NCBI RefSeq assembly: GCF_027587375.1
Contig: NZ_JAMXIC010000004.1
Coordinates: forward strand, 195,299-259,298
Length of the DNA stretch: 64,000 bases
Source of the DNA: Arthrobacter sp. B2a2-09
Lineage (GTDB): Bacteria > Actinomycetota > Actinomycetes > Actinomycetales > Micrococcaceae
Reading direction: 5' to 3'
Shown: in pieces, positions 25,507 to 34,168 of the stretch
Layout of the letters: the number at the start of each line of letters is the position of its first letter
Position numbering within the stretch: the first letter of the stretch is position 1
Program-made: the position numbers and the translations under genes
The notes under the pieces: model-generated
Told to the model about the DNA's origin: nothing
The model's input: only the letters and a program-made list of their open reading frames with translations
The model's database searches: none

Positions 25507-27180
25507 TCAGGGTTGCATCCGCGTGCTGGTGAGTACGAAGCTCGCCGCGCCGCCCGCGCTGAAGGCTGCGGCAGCAGTGTTGTCCCACTGCGGGAAGAAG
25601 ATGTCCGAGATGACTACCGAACCGTCTTGTGTGAAGACCTCCACGGACGAGGAATCAAGGAGTATGCGGAGACGGACCTTGCCGTCCTTCATGGGCACGG
25701 AGGCTTGGTGGTAGGGGCTGAATTTCGGCGAGAAGTTGGAGGTTCCGGCCGCGGAGCGGTCCACTTTCAGGGTTTGGCTTGCGCGGTTGTACGAGATCCG
25801 GAGGCTGGCCTTCCCGTCCGCCGAACCCCGCAACACAATGCCGGCGTCCGTGGAGTCCGCAACGTCCAATTCGGCGTCGATCAGCTGGGTTCGGGACCCA
25901 AAGTCGCTGCCGAGGGATTCCATGGAGTCGGTGACGGTGAGGTTTTTGCCATGTACTTCACTGGTCTTGGTGTTCGTGAGGGCATCCGCGGCAGCCTGGG
26001 CGATGGTCGAACGGAGCTCGAAGCGGCTTCCCGTAGCTACGAGAGTGAGTTGGCGGGGGATGGCCATGGATCCGCGCCACGGGGTGCTTGGGACGGACTG
26101 CGCATAGTCCCAATTCCCCATCCAGCCGAGCAGTACCGGCTTTCCACCAGGAGCCGCTGTGATGGTGTTGGCCGCGTAGAAGTCCGCTCCGTGGTCAAGC
26201 CATTGCGACTCCGTCAGAGGGTCACCCGGCTTTGCCGCGTTTTCTGCCGTGAACCGTGTGCCGTCGAAATCGCCAACGAAGTACTGCATGCCGGAGCCTC
26301 CCGCGATGCCTCCGGGGTTGATGCTCAGGATCATGACCCACTTCTTCAGCCCGCTGCCGCCGTCGACGTCTATCTGGAGCAACTCGGGAACTTCCCAGAG
26401 GCCGCCCTGGGCGCCTACTCCCGAGAAGTCGCTAAGGAAATTCCAGTGCAGCAAGTCCGTGGATTTGAAGAGTTTCACCACTTGGGCGTCAGCTACCACC
26501 GTGGTCATGACCCAGTATTTACCGGGCTCGTACCAGGTGATCTTGGGATCCCGGAAGTTGTTCGACGCCGGCTGCAGGCTGAGCACCGGGTTGCCCTTGT
26601 ACTTGGTCCAGGACTTCCCATGGTCCAGGCTGTAGGCCACGGACTGGGCCTGGCTACCCTTTGGCAGAGCCCCGCCGTCGCCGTATGAGCTGGTGTAGAC
26701 GGCCACCAGAGGTGGGTTTTCAGCGGTGCCCAGGCCGGAGGCGTTCTTGGTGTCCGGAACGATGGCGCCGGAAAAGATCTCCTCACTAGCGGAGCCTTCC
26801 AATGCCACCGGCTGCTGGGTCCAGTGCACCAGATCGGTGCTGGTGGAGTGGCCCCACGACATATCTCCCCAGAAGTTGCCGTGCGGATTGTGCTGGTAGA
26901 ACGCGTGATACGTGCCGTTTTCGTAGACAAGCCCGTTGGGATCGTTGATCCAGTTTTGCGAGGCAGTCAGGTGCGCGGCAGGCCGCCACGGGTCCGATTC
27001 GGACGGCGCCGGGCCAGCCATTCCGACGGCGGTGCCGCCGGCGGACGGTAGGTTCGCCGCGGACGGCGAGGCGTCCGGCGTCGGGGTACAGGAGCTCGCG
27101 AACATTGCCAGAACGACGGCGACGACGGCGAGTGCCGCCTTGCGGGCGGGCCGGGACGGGCGCTGGGGAGAGTGGAGCAT
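25507..27180 (-). CDS. glycoside hydrolase family 32, exported fructan hydrolase
   Basis: 557 residues. An N-terminal export signal (basic start, hydrophobic AALAVVAVVLAMFASSC) ends in a cysteine at 31 that could be lipidated, though the lipobox is imperfect. The GH32 five-bladed propeller follows, with the nucleophile in NWINDPNGLVY near 78, the transition-state aspartate in FRDPKITWYEPG near 205 and the acid/base glutamate in GLWEVPELL near 245. The C-terminal beta-sandwich has VEVFTQDGSVVISD. It probably releases fructose or levanbiose from levan or sucrose; exact specificity is unknown. AGGAAG precedes ATG 27180. It follows levansucrase by 106 bp on the same strand. Confidence 0.9.
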   Translation of the reverse strand: MLHSPQRPSRPARKAALAVVAVVLAMFASSCTPTPDASPSAANLPSAGGTAVGMAGPAPSESDPWRPAAHLTASQNWINDPNGLVYENGTYHAFYQHNPHGNFWGDMSWGHSTSTDLVHWTQQPVALEGSASEEIFSGAIVPDTKNASGLGTAENPPLVAVYTSSYGDGGALPKGSQAQSVAYSLDHGKSWTKYKGNPVLSLQPASNNFRDPKITWYEPGKYWVMTTVVADAQVVKLFKSTDLLHWNFLSDFSGVGAQGGLWEVPELLQIDVDGGSGLKKWVMILSINPGGIAGGSGMQYFVGDFDGTRFTAENAAKPGDPLTESQWLDHGADFYAANTITAAPGGKPVLLGWMGNWDYAQSVPSTPWRGSMAIPRQLTLVATGSRFELRSTIAQAAADALTNTKTSEVHGKNLTVTDSMESLGSDFGSRTQLIDAELDVADSTDAGIVLRGSADGKASLRISYNRASQTLKVDRSAAGTSNFSPKFSPYHQASVPMKDGKVRLRILLDSSSVEVFTQDGSVVISDIFFPQWDNTAAAAFSAGGAASFVLTSTRMQP

Positions 27181-27286
27181 GGGACTTCCTGGGTTGTGGA
27201 GCGGGGCGCCCGGGGTGAACCGGGCGCCCCATAATTGCCGGGCAGGCAGCAAATCCTCTCCCTGCCCGGCTGGTTTTGACTGTGGC

Positions 27287-28891
27287 CTACTTGTAGAGGC
27301 CTTCCCCGCCGACGCGCACGTTGGTGGGGAGGTAGCCGAACGGGCCGAGGCCGTTCTTGCCGAAGCTGCGGTCAACCTGCGTCACGCCACCGGCGAAGTT
27401 GATCTTTACCGTGGGGGAGAGGGACCCTCCACGGACTCCGTCAACGTTGTCGATGAATGACTGCACCAGGCCGCCCGGCTGCACGTAGTGCGAGTAGGCC
27501 TGGAACTGACGGCCGTTCTGCTGCGCCGACTGGGTGCCGCTCGGGTTGTTCGCCGGGAGGTTCAGGTCGGTCGGCGAGCCGAGCGCGAGTCCCGAGTTGT
27601 TCACGGGCTGGAAGTCCGAACGGACACCGTTGCCGACAAAGCCGTAGACGCCGTCGGGACCACGCATGCCGTCGGCGTAGGTGAACTGGTGGCTGATGGT
27701 GAACAGGTAGTACTTGTTCTTGCCGTTTTCATTCTGGATGAAGATCTGTGGGCGCTCAGTCTGGTCGTTGACACAGTTGGCGGACAGGATCGGCGGCAGG
27801 AAGTGCCACTGGGTCAAGTCCTTGTTGTCCGCGACGGCCAGGCCGACGCTCGCCGTCTGGAACCAGGAACCAGTGGTGGTGTTGACCGTGTTGGTGTTCT
27901 CGGCGTGGGGATCGCCTTGCTGGTAACCAAGATCAGCATCGGTGCACTTGTAGGAGCCGCGGTTTCCGGCGGTGTTGCCTTCGAAGACCATGAAGGTCTG
28001 GCCGGGGTGGGCCGGGTCCTCGAAGGTGTACGGGTCACGGAAGGCAAAACCGGCGTTCTGGGCCTTGGTCTGGTACAGCTTGCCGTCCGGCTCGAGCAGC
28101 TTGGTGTGCTGGAAGCCGTCGAAGGTCACGCCGTTCTTGTCGGCGTGGATATTGCCGAGGGCCTTGGCGATGACTGCGTCCGGAGCGATCCCGCCGCCGC
28201 CCGCGTTGCGCTCTGCACGGTCGTAGAACGTGGTGGCCGTGTAGAACACATTGACGTGGTCACCCTGCATGAGGCGTGTGGATCCGGACCATTCGGTGTT
28301 GCCGATGGAAGTGTTGTCCAGGAACAAGTGCCCGCCGTAGTTCCACTTGTCCTTGGCGGGGTCTGCGTTGGTCTTGCGGAAGAAGTAGCCGATGCGGGCG
28401 TTCCAGTGGCGCTGGTCGAAGCCGTAGCCCGCGTGGCGGTCGGCGACGAGGGAGAAGATGACGTCCCAGCCCTTGTAGCTGATCTGGTTGGCATTCTGGT
28501 CGGTCAGGGACCAGGTGTCCCAGACCCACACGTCGTCGTTCATGGCCGGGAAGTCCTTGGGAATCTCCGGCATGGTGACGTTGGGGCTCATGGAGTCCTG
28601 GCCGGCGGTCACGTTCGGGTTGCTCTGGGCCATGATCTGCTTGGCATCCGCCCGCGTCCACTTGGACGTGAAGTTTGCTGCGGGATCAAATGCATCCTGC
28701 GTGTGGACCGTCGGCAACGGGAATCCCGGCGTCGGGGCCGGCATTGTGGTGGCCGGCTTGTCGGCAGGCAGGTTCGCCTGTGCTGCCGGGGATGCCATGA
28801 GCACCGTGGCGGCCACACTGGCGGCGGCCGCAAAAGCGGCTACCGACCGCAGGCGTCGGCGTGGCCTGTTGGGGTTTGAGTGAGATTTCAT
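27287..28891 (-). CDS. sacB: levansucrase (GH68), secreted
   Basis: 534 residues. A long Sec signal with an RPRRRLRS basic head and hydrophobic SVAAFAAAASVAATVLMA ends near an AQA cleavage site at about 39. GH68 catalytic residues are visible: nucleophile in DDVWVWDTWSLT near 120, transition-state aspartate in FAFRDPYTFED near 295, and acid/base in DQTERPQIFIQN near 400. The enzyme transfers fructose from sucrose to growing levan outside the cell. Inulosucrases share this family, so the linkage is inferred. It is the first gene of a pair with the GH32 hydrolase. AT-rich upstream DNA with two operator-like sites suggests tight control. Confidence 0.92.
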   Translation of the reverse strand: MKSHSNPNRPRRRLRSVAAFAAAASVAATVLMASPAAQANLPADKPATTMPAPTPGFPLPTVHTQDAFDPAANFTSKWTRADAKQIMAQSNPNVTAGQDSMSPNVTMPEIPKDFPAMNDDVWVWDTWSLTDQNANQISYKGWDVIFSLVADRHAGYGFDQRHWNARIGYFFRKTNADPAKDKWNYGGHLFLDNTSIGNTEWSGSTRLMQGDHVNVFYTATTFYDRAERNAGGGGIAPDAVIAKALGNIHADKNGVTFDGFQHTKLLEPDGKLYQTKAQNAGFAFRDPYTFEDPAHPGQTFMVFEGNTAGNRGSYKCTDADLGYQQGDPHAENTNTVNTTTGSWFQTASVGLAVADNKDLTQWHFLPPILSANCVNDQTERPQIFIQNENGKNKYYLFTISHQFTYADGMRGPDGVYGFVGNGVRSDFQPVNNSGLALGSPTDLNLPANNPSGTQSAQQNGRQFQAYSHYVQPGGLVQSFIDNVDGVRGGSLSPTVKINFAGGVTQVDRSFGKNGLGPFGYLPTNVRVGGEGLYK

Positions 28892-29150
28892 GCTTGCTCT
28901 TCTCGCGGAGGTTGGACTACGTGGAATGGGCGCAAGCCCTGGTCCGCACTCCGGCGTTCCCGGTAACACCAATGGCGTCGTCAGGAACGCCATCGTGTCG
29001 GGTGGATGGGGGATTCTAGGAAGCCCCCATCCTGCGGTCCTGGCACGTCGACTTGCCGGGACCGATCAAAGCTTGACGTGCGCTGGATGCGGTTGCAAAC
29101 CATGTTTCGAGAGGGCTGGGAGCCTATCGGCCACATGTCAGACATATATG

Positions 29151-29164
29151 CGCAAGCGTTTACA
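29151..29164 (-). promoter_or_regulatory. LacI/cre-like operator candidate
   Basis: The minus strand reads TGTAAACGCTTGCG, matching 13 of 14 positions of the LacI-family/catabolite-repression pattern TGnAAnCGnTnnCA with its central CG. It lies about 260 bp upstream of levansucrase, which is far for direct repression unless the promoter is distal. Confidence 0.35.
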
Positions 29165-29215
29165 TTTTTACACCGCGCGCGTGCCATGGAAAGCGTGGCG
29201 GGTCAAATATTTCTG

Positions 29216-29232
29216 AATAAATCAGATTTATT
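29216..29232. promoter_or_regulatory. 17-bp perfect palindrome, operator candidate
   Basis: AATAAATC-A-GATTTATT is a perfect odd palindrome made only of A/T except its CG-flanked centre, in DNA that is otherwise GC-rich. No known binding protein can be assigned. Confidence 0.4.
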
Positions 29233-29552
29233 TAAAAAGTTCACACGCCATTAACGCTGGGGCGAATTGACTTGACATGAGTCGGAAAATTGCCGTGACG
29301 ACGTCTGTCACTGGCGGTCTTCGTGGCGGCAAGACTGGCCGGCAAACCGTGGACCGCTCCTACCATCTCGCTTCAGCGGCGTCGCGTCGGATTTTGCTCA
29401 TTCATTCGAATGGACAAACTGTGGCGCTCCGGAATCTCGCGGCCGCAGCCTGCGACGGACAGAATGATCCAGCAGAATCCGACGGGCTCCCGGCGGAACG
29501 CCGCTCGGGCTGGATCCGGAGGTACGTGAACTGGCCCTGACGGGTGATGCAA

Positions 29553-29585
29553 AACTGCCCGCACCGGATTCCGGCGCGGGCAGTT
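29553..29585 (-). terminator. terminator of ycnI
   Basis: A perfect 10-bp outer stem (AACTGCCCGC with GCGGGCAGTT) extended by an inner GCCGGA/TCCGGT arm. On the minus strand it is followed by TTGC. It starts 18 bp after the ycnI stop. Confidence 0.7.
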
Positions 29586-29603
29586 CGGTTGTGCGTGGTG
29601 GCG

Positions 29604-30347
29604 CTATTTGGCCTTCGTGGGGCGGGATCGCACCAGGGCGGTGACGCCCGCGGCCAGGCCGATGAGGCCGGCCGCGAGGCCGAACCAACCGGCCGTGGAT
29701 CCTGAATCGTTGGATGTCGTCGACGCCGCAGCTGACGGTGCCGGGGTCACGGACGGGGAGGACGGGGAGGACGTGGGAGCCGCCGATGCGGCTGCATCAC
29801 TGGCGGTGGTCACGAACGAGGGGGCCGGGTGTTCCGGCTCGGGTTGTCCCTCGACGGTCTTCTCGTCCCACTTCACTACCGTGCCGTCGGTGTACGTTTG
29901 GGTCGCTGGCAGCGTTACGGTGGTGCCGGCGTCGGGCAGGACACCCACGGAGATCGAGAACGCCTGGTATTCGTTCTGCCCGATCTGGTGTGCGGCGTCC
30001 GCGGTCCAGACGACCGAACTGATCGCTTTGGTCACCGTTGCCCCTGCGACCGTGACGGGTTTTGGCAGGGTGGTGGTGACGAGCTCGGCTGTCCAGCCCT
30101 CGACCGGTTTCACGGACACCGAGTTGAAAGGTGTGTCGGTGGGGAGTGAGACTTCGAGCTTGTTGGTCTTGGCCGTCGGGGACTCGTTGGGGACGTTGAA
30201 GGTGAGGTGGGTGTAGCCGCCCGCTGCCGGGTCGTCCGGATTGACATTGACGTGTGCGGAGGCGGCTGAGACGCCGAAGGCGAGCAGCCCGGCGGCCATC
30301 GTGGCGGCGCAGGCGGTTTTGAGGGTACGGCGGTGGGAGGTCTTCAT
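29604..30347 (-). CDS. YcnI family (DUF1775) copper-associated surface protein
   Basis: 247 residues. A Sec signal (hydrophobic MAAGLLAFGVSAASA) would leave HVNVNPDDP as the mature N-terminus, where the leading histidine is the YcnI copper ligand. The DUF1775 domain covers about 32-175 (HLTFNVPNES, SVVWTADAAHQI, QTYTDGTVVKWDE). A Ser/Thr/Pro/Ala-rich linker (about 180-215) leads to a C-terminal helix, GWFGLAAGLIGLAAGVTALV, and an RSRPTKAK tail, so it is anchored outside the cell. YcnI proteins usually sit beside CopC/CopD genes; here no such genes are present, only an unknown membrane protein upstream. Confidence 0.88.
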   Translation of the reverse strand: MKTSHRRTLKTACAATMAAGLLAFGVSAASAHVNVNPDDPAAGGYTHLTFNVPNESPTAKTNKLEVSLPTDTPFNSVSVKPVEGWTAELVTTTLPKPVTVAGATVTKAISSVVWTADAAHQIGQNEYQAFSISVGVLPDAGTTVTLPATQTYTDGTVVKWDEKTVEGQPEPEHPAPSFVTTASDAAASAAPTSSPSSPSVTPAPSAAASTTSNDSGSTAGWFGLAAGLIGLAAGVTALVRSRPTKAK

Positions 30348-30464
30348 GGCAATGGTGCCCTTTCACAAAGGAAAAGCGGTCAGGTACCGGGGCGGACGTA
30401 GGTCCGGACCGGTGAAGGCAGCGAGTTGCCGCCTGTCCCTGCCCGTATGTGAAAGGGGAGAGTC

Positions 30465-31067
30465 TCAGGCGGCGGGCACCAGGGCCGGCGGACCGCGCCG
30501 GGAGGGAAGCCGAAGGCCGGGAAGGCCGCGGGGACGCACGGTCGGGGTCGGGCAAGGGGCGGGGGTGCGAAGCGGCTGAATCGTTGTTGGAGCGGGCAAT
30601 TGGACCAACGGGCGCAGCCACGCTGCCAGTGCCCATAGCGCTTGTTCGCCGCGCGCGAGGACCAGAGCCGTGCCCAAGGTGGCGACTGTGTGCGCCGCGA
30701 GCATTTGCCAGTCGCTTGCCGCGTCGCGGATTGAGGCGATGGCGCCTACGGTTTCGGAGGCTGGCACCAAAGGAACATGTCCAGCATGCCCGGACTGCAG
30801 CGGCGCCGCGGTGGAAGCCCCAGACAGGGCGCAGAACGCCCAGTGAAGGCAGAGCTGCCCGGCCCCCAGCATTCCCGCGAGGACGGGCAGCGAAAGCCGG
30901 GCGCGCGTCAGGATGGCGACCGGGAGGATTGTCAGGGCACAGAGCGCCGTCAGAATGGCCGGTGCCGGAAGGCTACCGCCACCGGCCAGGTGCCCACCCG
31001 CGGCCAAGCCCAGAATGATTGAACCGATCAGGCCTGTTCGCAAGAACCGGAAAGGCGCGGATGTCAT
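30465..31067 (-). CDS. hypothetical multi-pass membrane protein
   Basis: 200 residues with about four hydrophobic helices (10-28, 36-53, 58-80, 120-145) and a long proline/arginine-rich tail from about 155. A His/Cys-containing stretch, CLHWAFCALSG followed by HAGHVPL, lies between helices and could bind metal, but I recognise no family. AAAGGA lies 9 nt before ATG 31067. It is 117 bp upstream of ycnI on the same strand. Given that YcnI binds copper, a shared role in copper handling is possible; this is inference from context only. Confidence 0.6.
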   Translation of the reverse strand: MTSAPFRFLRTGLIGSIILGLAAGGHLAGGGSLPAPAILTALCALTILPVAILTRARLSLPVLAGMLGAGQLCLHWAFCALSGASTAAPLQSGHAGHVPLVPASETVGAIASIRDAASDWQMLAAHTVATLGTALVLARGEQALWALAAWLRPLVQLPAPTTIQPLRTPAPCPTPTVRPRGLPGLRLPSRRGPPALVPAA

Positions 31068-31175
31068 GATCAGCGGTCCTTTCCGGTTCGAGCGCTATGG
31101 CGGAGAATCACTCAAATTCTATTGGTGCCGCCGACGCCGGAATTGCCGAAGAGCCTCGACTTCCCGGGTACTGCA

Positions 31176-31994
31176 TCAAAGCTTGGCGATGATGTCCGCC
31201 AGGAGGCGCGAAATGCGTGCACTCGCCGTCTGGCCCGCCTCGATGACTTCCTGGTGGCTGAGCGGTACCGGGCTGATGCCTGCGGCCAGGTTGGTCACCA
31301 GGGAGATGCCGAAGACCTCCATGCCTGCGTGCCGGCCGGCGATGGCTTCCAAAGCGGTGGACATGCCCACCAGGTCCGCGCCGATTCGCTTGGCGTATTG
31401 GACCTCGGCCGGAGTTTCGTAGTGCGGGCCGGTGAACTGGGCGTAGACGCCTTCGTCAAGCGTGGGATCCACTTCGCGGGCCAGGCCGCGGATGCGCGAG
31501 GAGTACAGGTCCGTGAGGTCGACGAATGTGGCGCCTTCAAGGGGAGAAGCCGCCGTCAGGTTGATGTGGTCACTGATCAGCACGGGAGTGCCGGGGGTCC
31601 AGGCCTCGTTCAAGCCGCCGCAGCCGTTCGTCACCACCAGCGTCTTGCATCCTGCTGCCGCAGCCGTACGCACGCCGTGGACCACTGCGCGAACGCCTTT
31701 GCCTTCGTAGTAGTGGGTACGCGCACCCAGGACGAGGGCCCGCTTGCCCTCCTTCGTCAGGACCGAGCGGATGGTTCCCACATGCCCCTCAACGGCAGGA
31801 GCGTGGAAGCCGGGAACTTCCGACGCCGTGAGGGTCGCCGTCGTTTCGCCTATGAGATCCGCAGCCGCGCCCCAGCCTGAGCCGAGCACGAGCGCGACGT
31901 CGTGGGATTCGACGCCGGTCTCCGCTGCGATGTAGTCGGCCGCAGCTTTGGCGGCCTCGAATGGGTCTGTGTTGATCAGCTCTGCGTTACTCAC
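31176..31994 (-). CDS. purine-nucleoside phosphorylase
   Basis: 272 residues of the trimeric (PNP class I / MTAP-like) family, which splits inosine or guanosine with phosphate to base plus ribose 1-phosphate. Signatures are VALVLGSGWG near 35, ARTHYYEGKGVRAVVHGVR near 90, VVTNGCGGLNEAWTPG near 120, FTGPHYETPAEV near 190 and GADLVGMSTALEA near 210. The start is GTG 31994. There is no Shine-Dalgarno but a TAGTTT hexamer lies 8 nt upstream, which suggests a leaderless transcript. It is a functional partner of deoC (12.5 kb) in nucleoside salvage. Confidence 0.93.
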   Translation of the reverse strand: MSNAELINTDPFEAAKAAADYIAAETGVESHDVALVLGSGWGAAADLIGETTATLTASEVPGFHAPAVEGHVGTIRSVLTKEGKRALVLGARTHYYEGKGVRAVVHGVRTAAAAGCKTLVVTNGCGGLNEAWTPGTPVLISDHINLTAASPLEGATFVDLTDLYSSRIRGLAREVDPTLDEGVYAQFTGPHYETPAEVQYAKRIGADLVGMSTALEAIAGRHAGMEVFGISLVTNLAAGISPVPLSHQEVIEAGQTASARISRLLADIIAKL

Positions 31995-32121
31995 TGGTAC
32001 AAACTACAGTGCCGTGCGCGCTGTTGAACAGGGCGCTGTTGGGCAGGACAGCGGCCTCCACAGGCATTCTCAGGTGGGGCTTAGTGGCAGGTCCGCCGGC
32101 AATAAGTGACAATTGAACATT

Positions 32122-33537
32122 GTGACCATGCATCCTGACTTCAGCTCACCACGAATCGCGATCCTGGGCGGAGGTCCAGGCGGATATGAAGCGGCCATGG
32201 TCGCGGCGCACCTGGGAGCGCGGGTAACCCTCATCGAGCGCGCCGGGCTCGGCGGCTCAGCCGTCCTCACCGACGTCGTACCCTCCAAAACCCTGATCGC
32301 GACGGCGGATCTCATGACCCGCGTCGGCGAGGCGGGGGAGCTGGGAGTCAAGTTCGCCGTCGACGGCAGCGATGTAGCACCGGGCATGCGCGCCGATCTG
32401 GGCCACATCAACGACCGCGTCCTGCACCTCGCGCGGGAGCAGTCCGACGACATCCGGGTGGGCCTTGAGCACCTCGGCGTGGAGATTCTGATGGGCTCCG
32501 GAAAGCTCCTGGACAACCACACCATCGAGGTCATCACCTCGGACGGCGTCAAGACGATCACGGCCGACGCCATTCTTTTGGCCGTCGGCGCGCACCCCCG
32601 CGAACTGCCCACGGCAAAGCCCGACGGTGAGCGCATCCTGAACTGGGCACAGATCTATAACCTCGAGGAACTTCCGGAAGACCTGATCGTCGTCGGTTCC
32701 GGCGTCACGGGCGCCGAATTCGCTTCGGCCTATAACGGCCTTGGCTCGAACGTCACCCTGATTTCGAGCCGCGACCAGGTGCTGCCCGGCTCGGACACCG
32801 ACGCCGCCCAGGTCCTTGAAGGTGTCTTCAAGCGCCGCGGCGTGCGCGTTCTGTCCCGCTCGCGCGCGGAGGCCGTTGAAAGGACCGACGCCGGCGTGAA
32901 GGTGACGCTCGGTGATGGCAGCACCGTCTCGGGCAGCCACTGCCTCGTCTGTGTTGGCTCCATCCCCAACACAGCCGGAATCGGGCTGGAAGAGGCGGGC
33001 GTGGCTGTCACGGAATCCGGTCACATCAAGGTGGACGGCGTCTCCCGCACCACAGCGCCGAACATCTACGCTGCTGGCGACTGCACGGGGATCCTGGCCC
33101 TCGCCTCGGTCGCCGCGATGCAGGGCCGCATCGCGGTTGCCCACTTCCTTGGCGACGCGGTCATGCCGATCAAGCTCCGCCAAGTGGCCTCAAACATTTT
33201 CACTTCACCGGAGATCGCCTCCGTGGGCGTCTCCGAGGCCGACCTCGAATCGGGCAAGTACCAGGGCGACGTGGTCATGCTCTCCCTGCTGAGCAACGCC
33301 CGCGCCAAGATGCGCAACTCCAAGGACGGCTTCGTCAAGATCATCGCGCGTAAGGGTTCGGGCACCGTGATCGGCGGCGTCGTCGTCGGACCGAACGCCT
33401 CCGAGCTCATCTTCCCGATCGCTGTTGCGGTGAAGCAGAAACTTCACGTCGACGACGTCGCGAGCACCTTTACCGTGTACCCCTCGCTGACCGGGTCCAT
33501 CTCGGAAGCGGCGCGACGGTTGCACGTTCATATGTAG
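32122..33537 (+). CDS. NAD(P)H-quinone dehydrogenase, LpdA-like flavoprotein
   Basis: About 470 residues with lipoamide-dehydrogenase fold: FAD motif IAILGGGPGGYEAA at the N-terminus, NAD(P) motif LIVVGSGVTGAEFASAY near 190, NIYAAGDCTG near 315 and the C-terminal dimer domain. The redox-active CxxxxC of disulfide reductases is replaced: GLGGSAVLTDVVPSK has no cysteine. The same loss is seen in M. tuberculosis LpdA (Rv3303c), which is a quinone reductase rather than a lipoamide dehydrogenase. Candidate starts TTG 32113, GTG 32122 and ATG 32128 have poor ribosome-binding sites; the true start is uncertain by a few codons. It is divergent from the PNP gene. Confidence 0.88.
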   Translation: MTMHPDFSSPRIAILGGGPGGYEAAMVAAHLGARVTLIERAGLGGSAVLTDVVPSKTLIATADLMTRVGEAGELGVKFAVDGSDVAPGMRADLGHINDRVLHLAREQSDDIRVGLEHLGVEILMGSGKLLDNHTIEVITSDGVKTITADAILLAVGAHPRELPTAKPDGERILNWAQIYNLEELPEDLIVVGSGVTGAEFASAYNGLGSNVTLISSRDQVLPGSDTDAAQVLEGVFKRRGVRVLSRSRAEAVERTDAGVKVTLGDGSTVSGSHCLVCVGSIPNTAGIGLEEAGVAVTESGHIKVDGVSRTTAPNIYAAGDCTGILALASVAAMQGRIAVAHFLGDAVMPIKLRQVASNIFTSPEIASVGVSEADLESGKYQGDVVMLSLLSNARAKMRNSKDGFVKIIARKGSGTVIGGVVVGPNASELIFPIAVAVKQKLHVDDVASTFTVYPSLTGSISEAARRLHVHM

Positions 33538-33622
33538 AGCTCTTGAAGCGAGAGGGTCCAGCGGTGCGATGCCGATGGACCCTTTCGCTGTCTCCGGCTC
33601 CTGCCACTCGCTGGCGGTCCTC

Positions 33623-34093
33623 TTATTCGCGAGGGGAGTTGAAAGCGTGAAGGAGAGTGGTGAATGTGCGTAGGTCATCAGTGGACCAGTGCGCGGTGCG
33701 TTCGAAGAAAGTCGTTCCGCGAACGTCGAGCGCTTCGCGCACCTGTGCTTCCCCGGCGGGCGTCAGCGCGATGATGACTGCTCTCTTGTCATCGGGGTCC
33801 GGCGTGCTCTCGAGCAGTTTGAGGTTCTTCATGCGTCCGATGAGGCTGCTGGTGGAGCTCCTGTCCATGGCGACAGCTTCGGCAAGCGTGCTGGGCTTCG
33901 CGGGGCCATAGGCGTATAGCCAGCGTGCCAGGTGAAACGCGGCAGGCTGCAGCGCCGGGTGGAATGCGGCCGCGCTCCGCTCGGTGAGGGCCCGGGACGC
34001 GCTGAGGAGCGCGTTGAGTTCGACGCCGAGTACCAGCTCGAGGTCTCGACGTGACGGATCGTCCGACATGCGATCAGCGAATTTAGTAGACAT
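33623..34093 (-). CDS. MarR family transcriptional regulator
   Basis: 156 residues. The winged-helix core runs from about 35 to 115: LARWLYAYGPAKPSTLAEA, VAMDRSSTSSLIGRMKNLKL (recognition helix) and the wing STPDPDDKRAVIIALTPAG. Flanking N- and C-terminal helices form the dimer interface. A second start eight codons in (34069) is possible. It is divergent from the short-chain dehydrogenase at 34169, with 75 bp between, which is the classic layout of a MarR repressor and its target. The inducer is unknown. Confidence 0.88.
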   Translation of the reverse strand: MSTKFADRMSDDPSRRDLELVLGVELNALLSASRALTERSAAAFHPALQPAAFHLARWLYAYGPAKPSTLAEAVAMDRSSTSSLIGRMKNLKLLESTPDPDDKRAVIIALTPAGEAQVREALDVRGTTFFERTAHWSTDDLRTFTTLLHAFNSPRE

Positions 34094-34124
34094 TTACCCA
34101 TCAACTTCTTATGATTTGGAAATA

Positions 34125-34143
34125 CCCACTATATCCGAGTGGG
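34125..34143. promoter_or_regulatory. candidate MarR operator
   Basis: CCCAC, 9-bp gap, GTGGG in the 75-bp space between the divergent marR-type gene and the SDR gene. It is the only clear inverted repeat there. Position is suggestive, the repeat is short. Confidence 0.25.
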
Positions 34144-34168
34144 CCAAGCCTGCCCTCAAGGAGTGTCC

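Larger units (their letters stand above)
28892..29552. other. gene-free region upstream of levansucrase
   Basis: About 660 bp without a credible gene. The stretch 29140-29270 is strikingly AT-rich for this genome and holds the cre-like site at 29151 and the palindrome at 29216. The open frame at 29277-29540 has ordinary arginine-rich shadow composition and no ribosome-binding site, so I do not call it. Confidence 0.6.

Noticed and set aside
29277..29540. Plus-strand open frame of 87 codons upstream of levansucrase
   Set aside because: No ribosome-binding site, no recognisable fold, and arginine/serine-rich composition typical of non-coding frames here.
34081..34168. ATTTGGAAAT as the MarR operator
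   Set aside because: Only 4-bp arms; too short to separate from chance. The CCCAC-n9-GTGGG repeat is listed instead, with low confidence.
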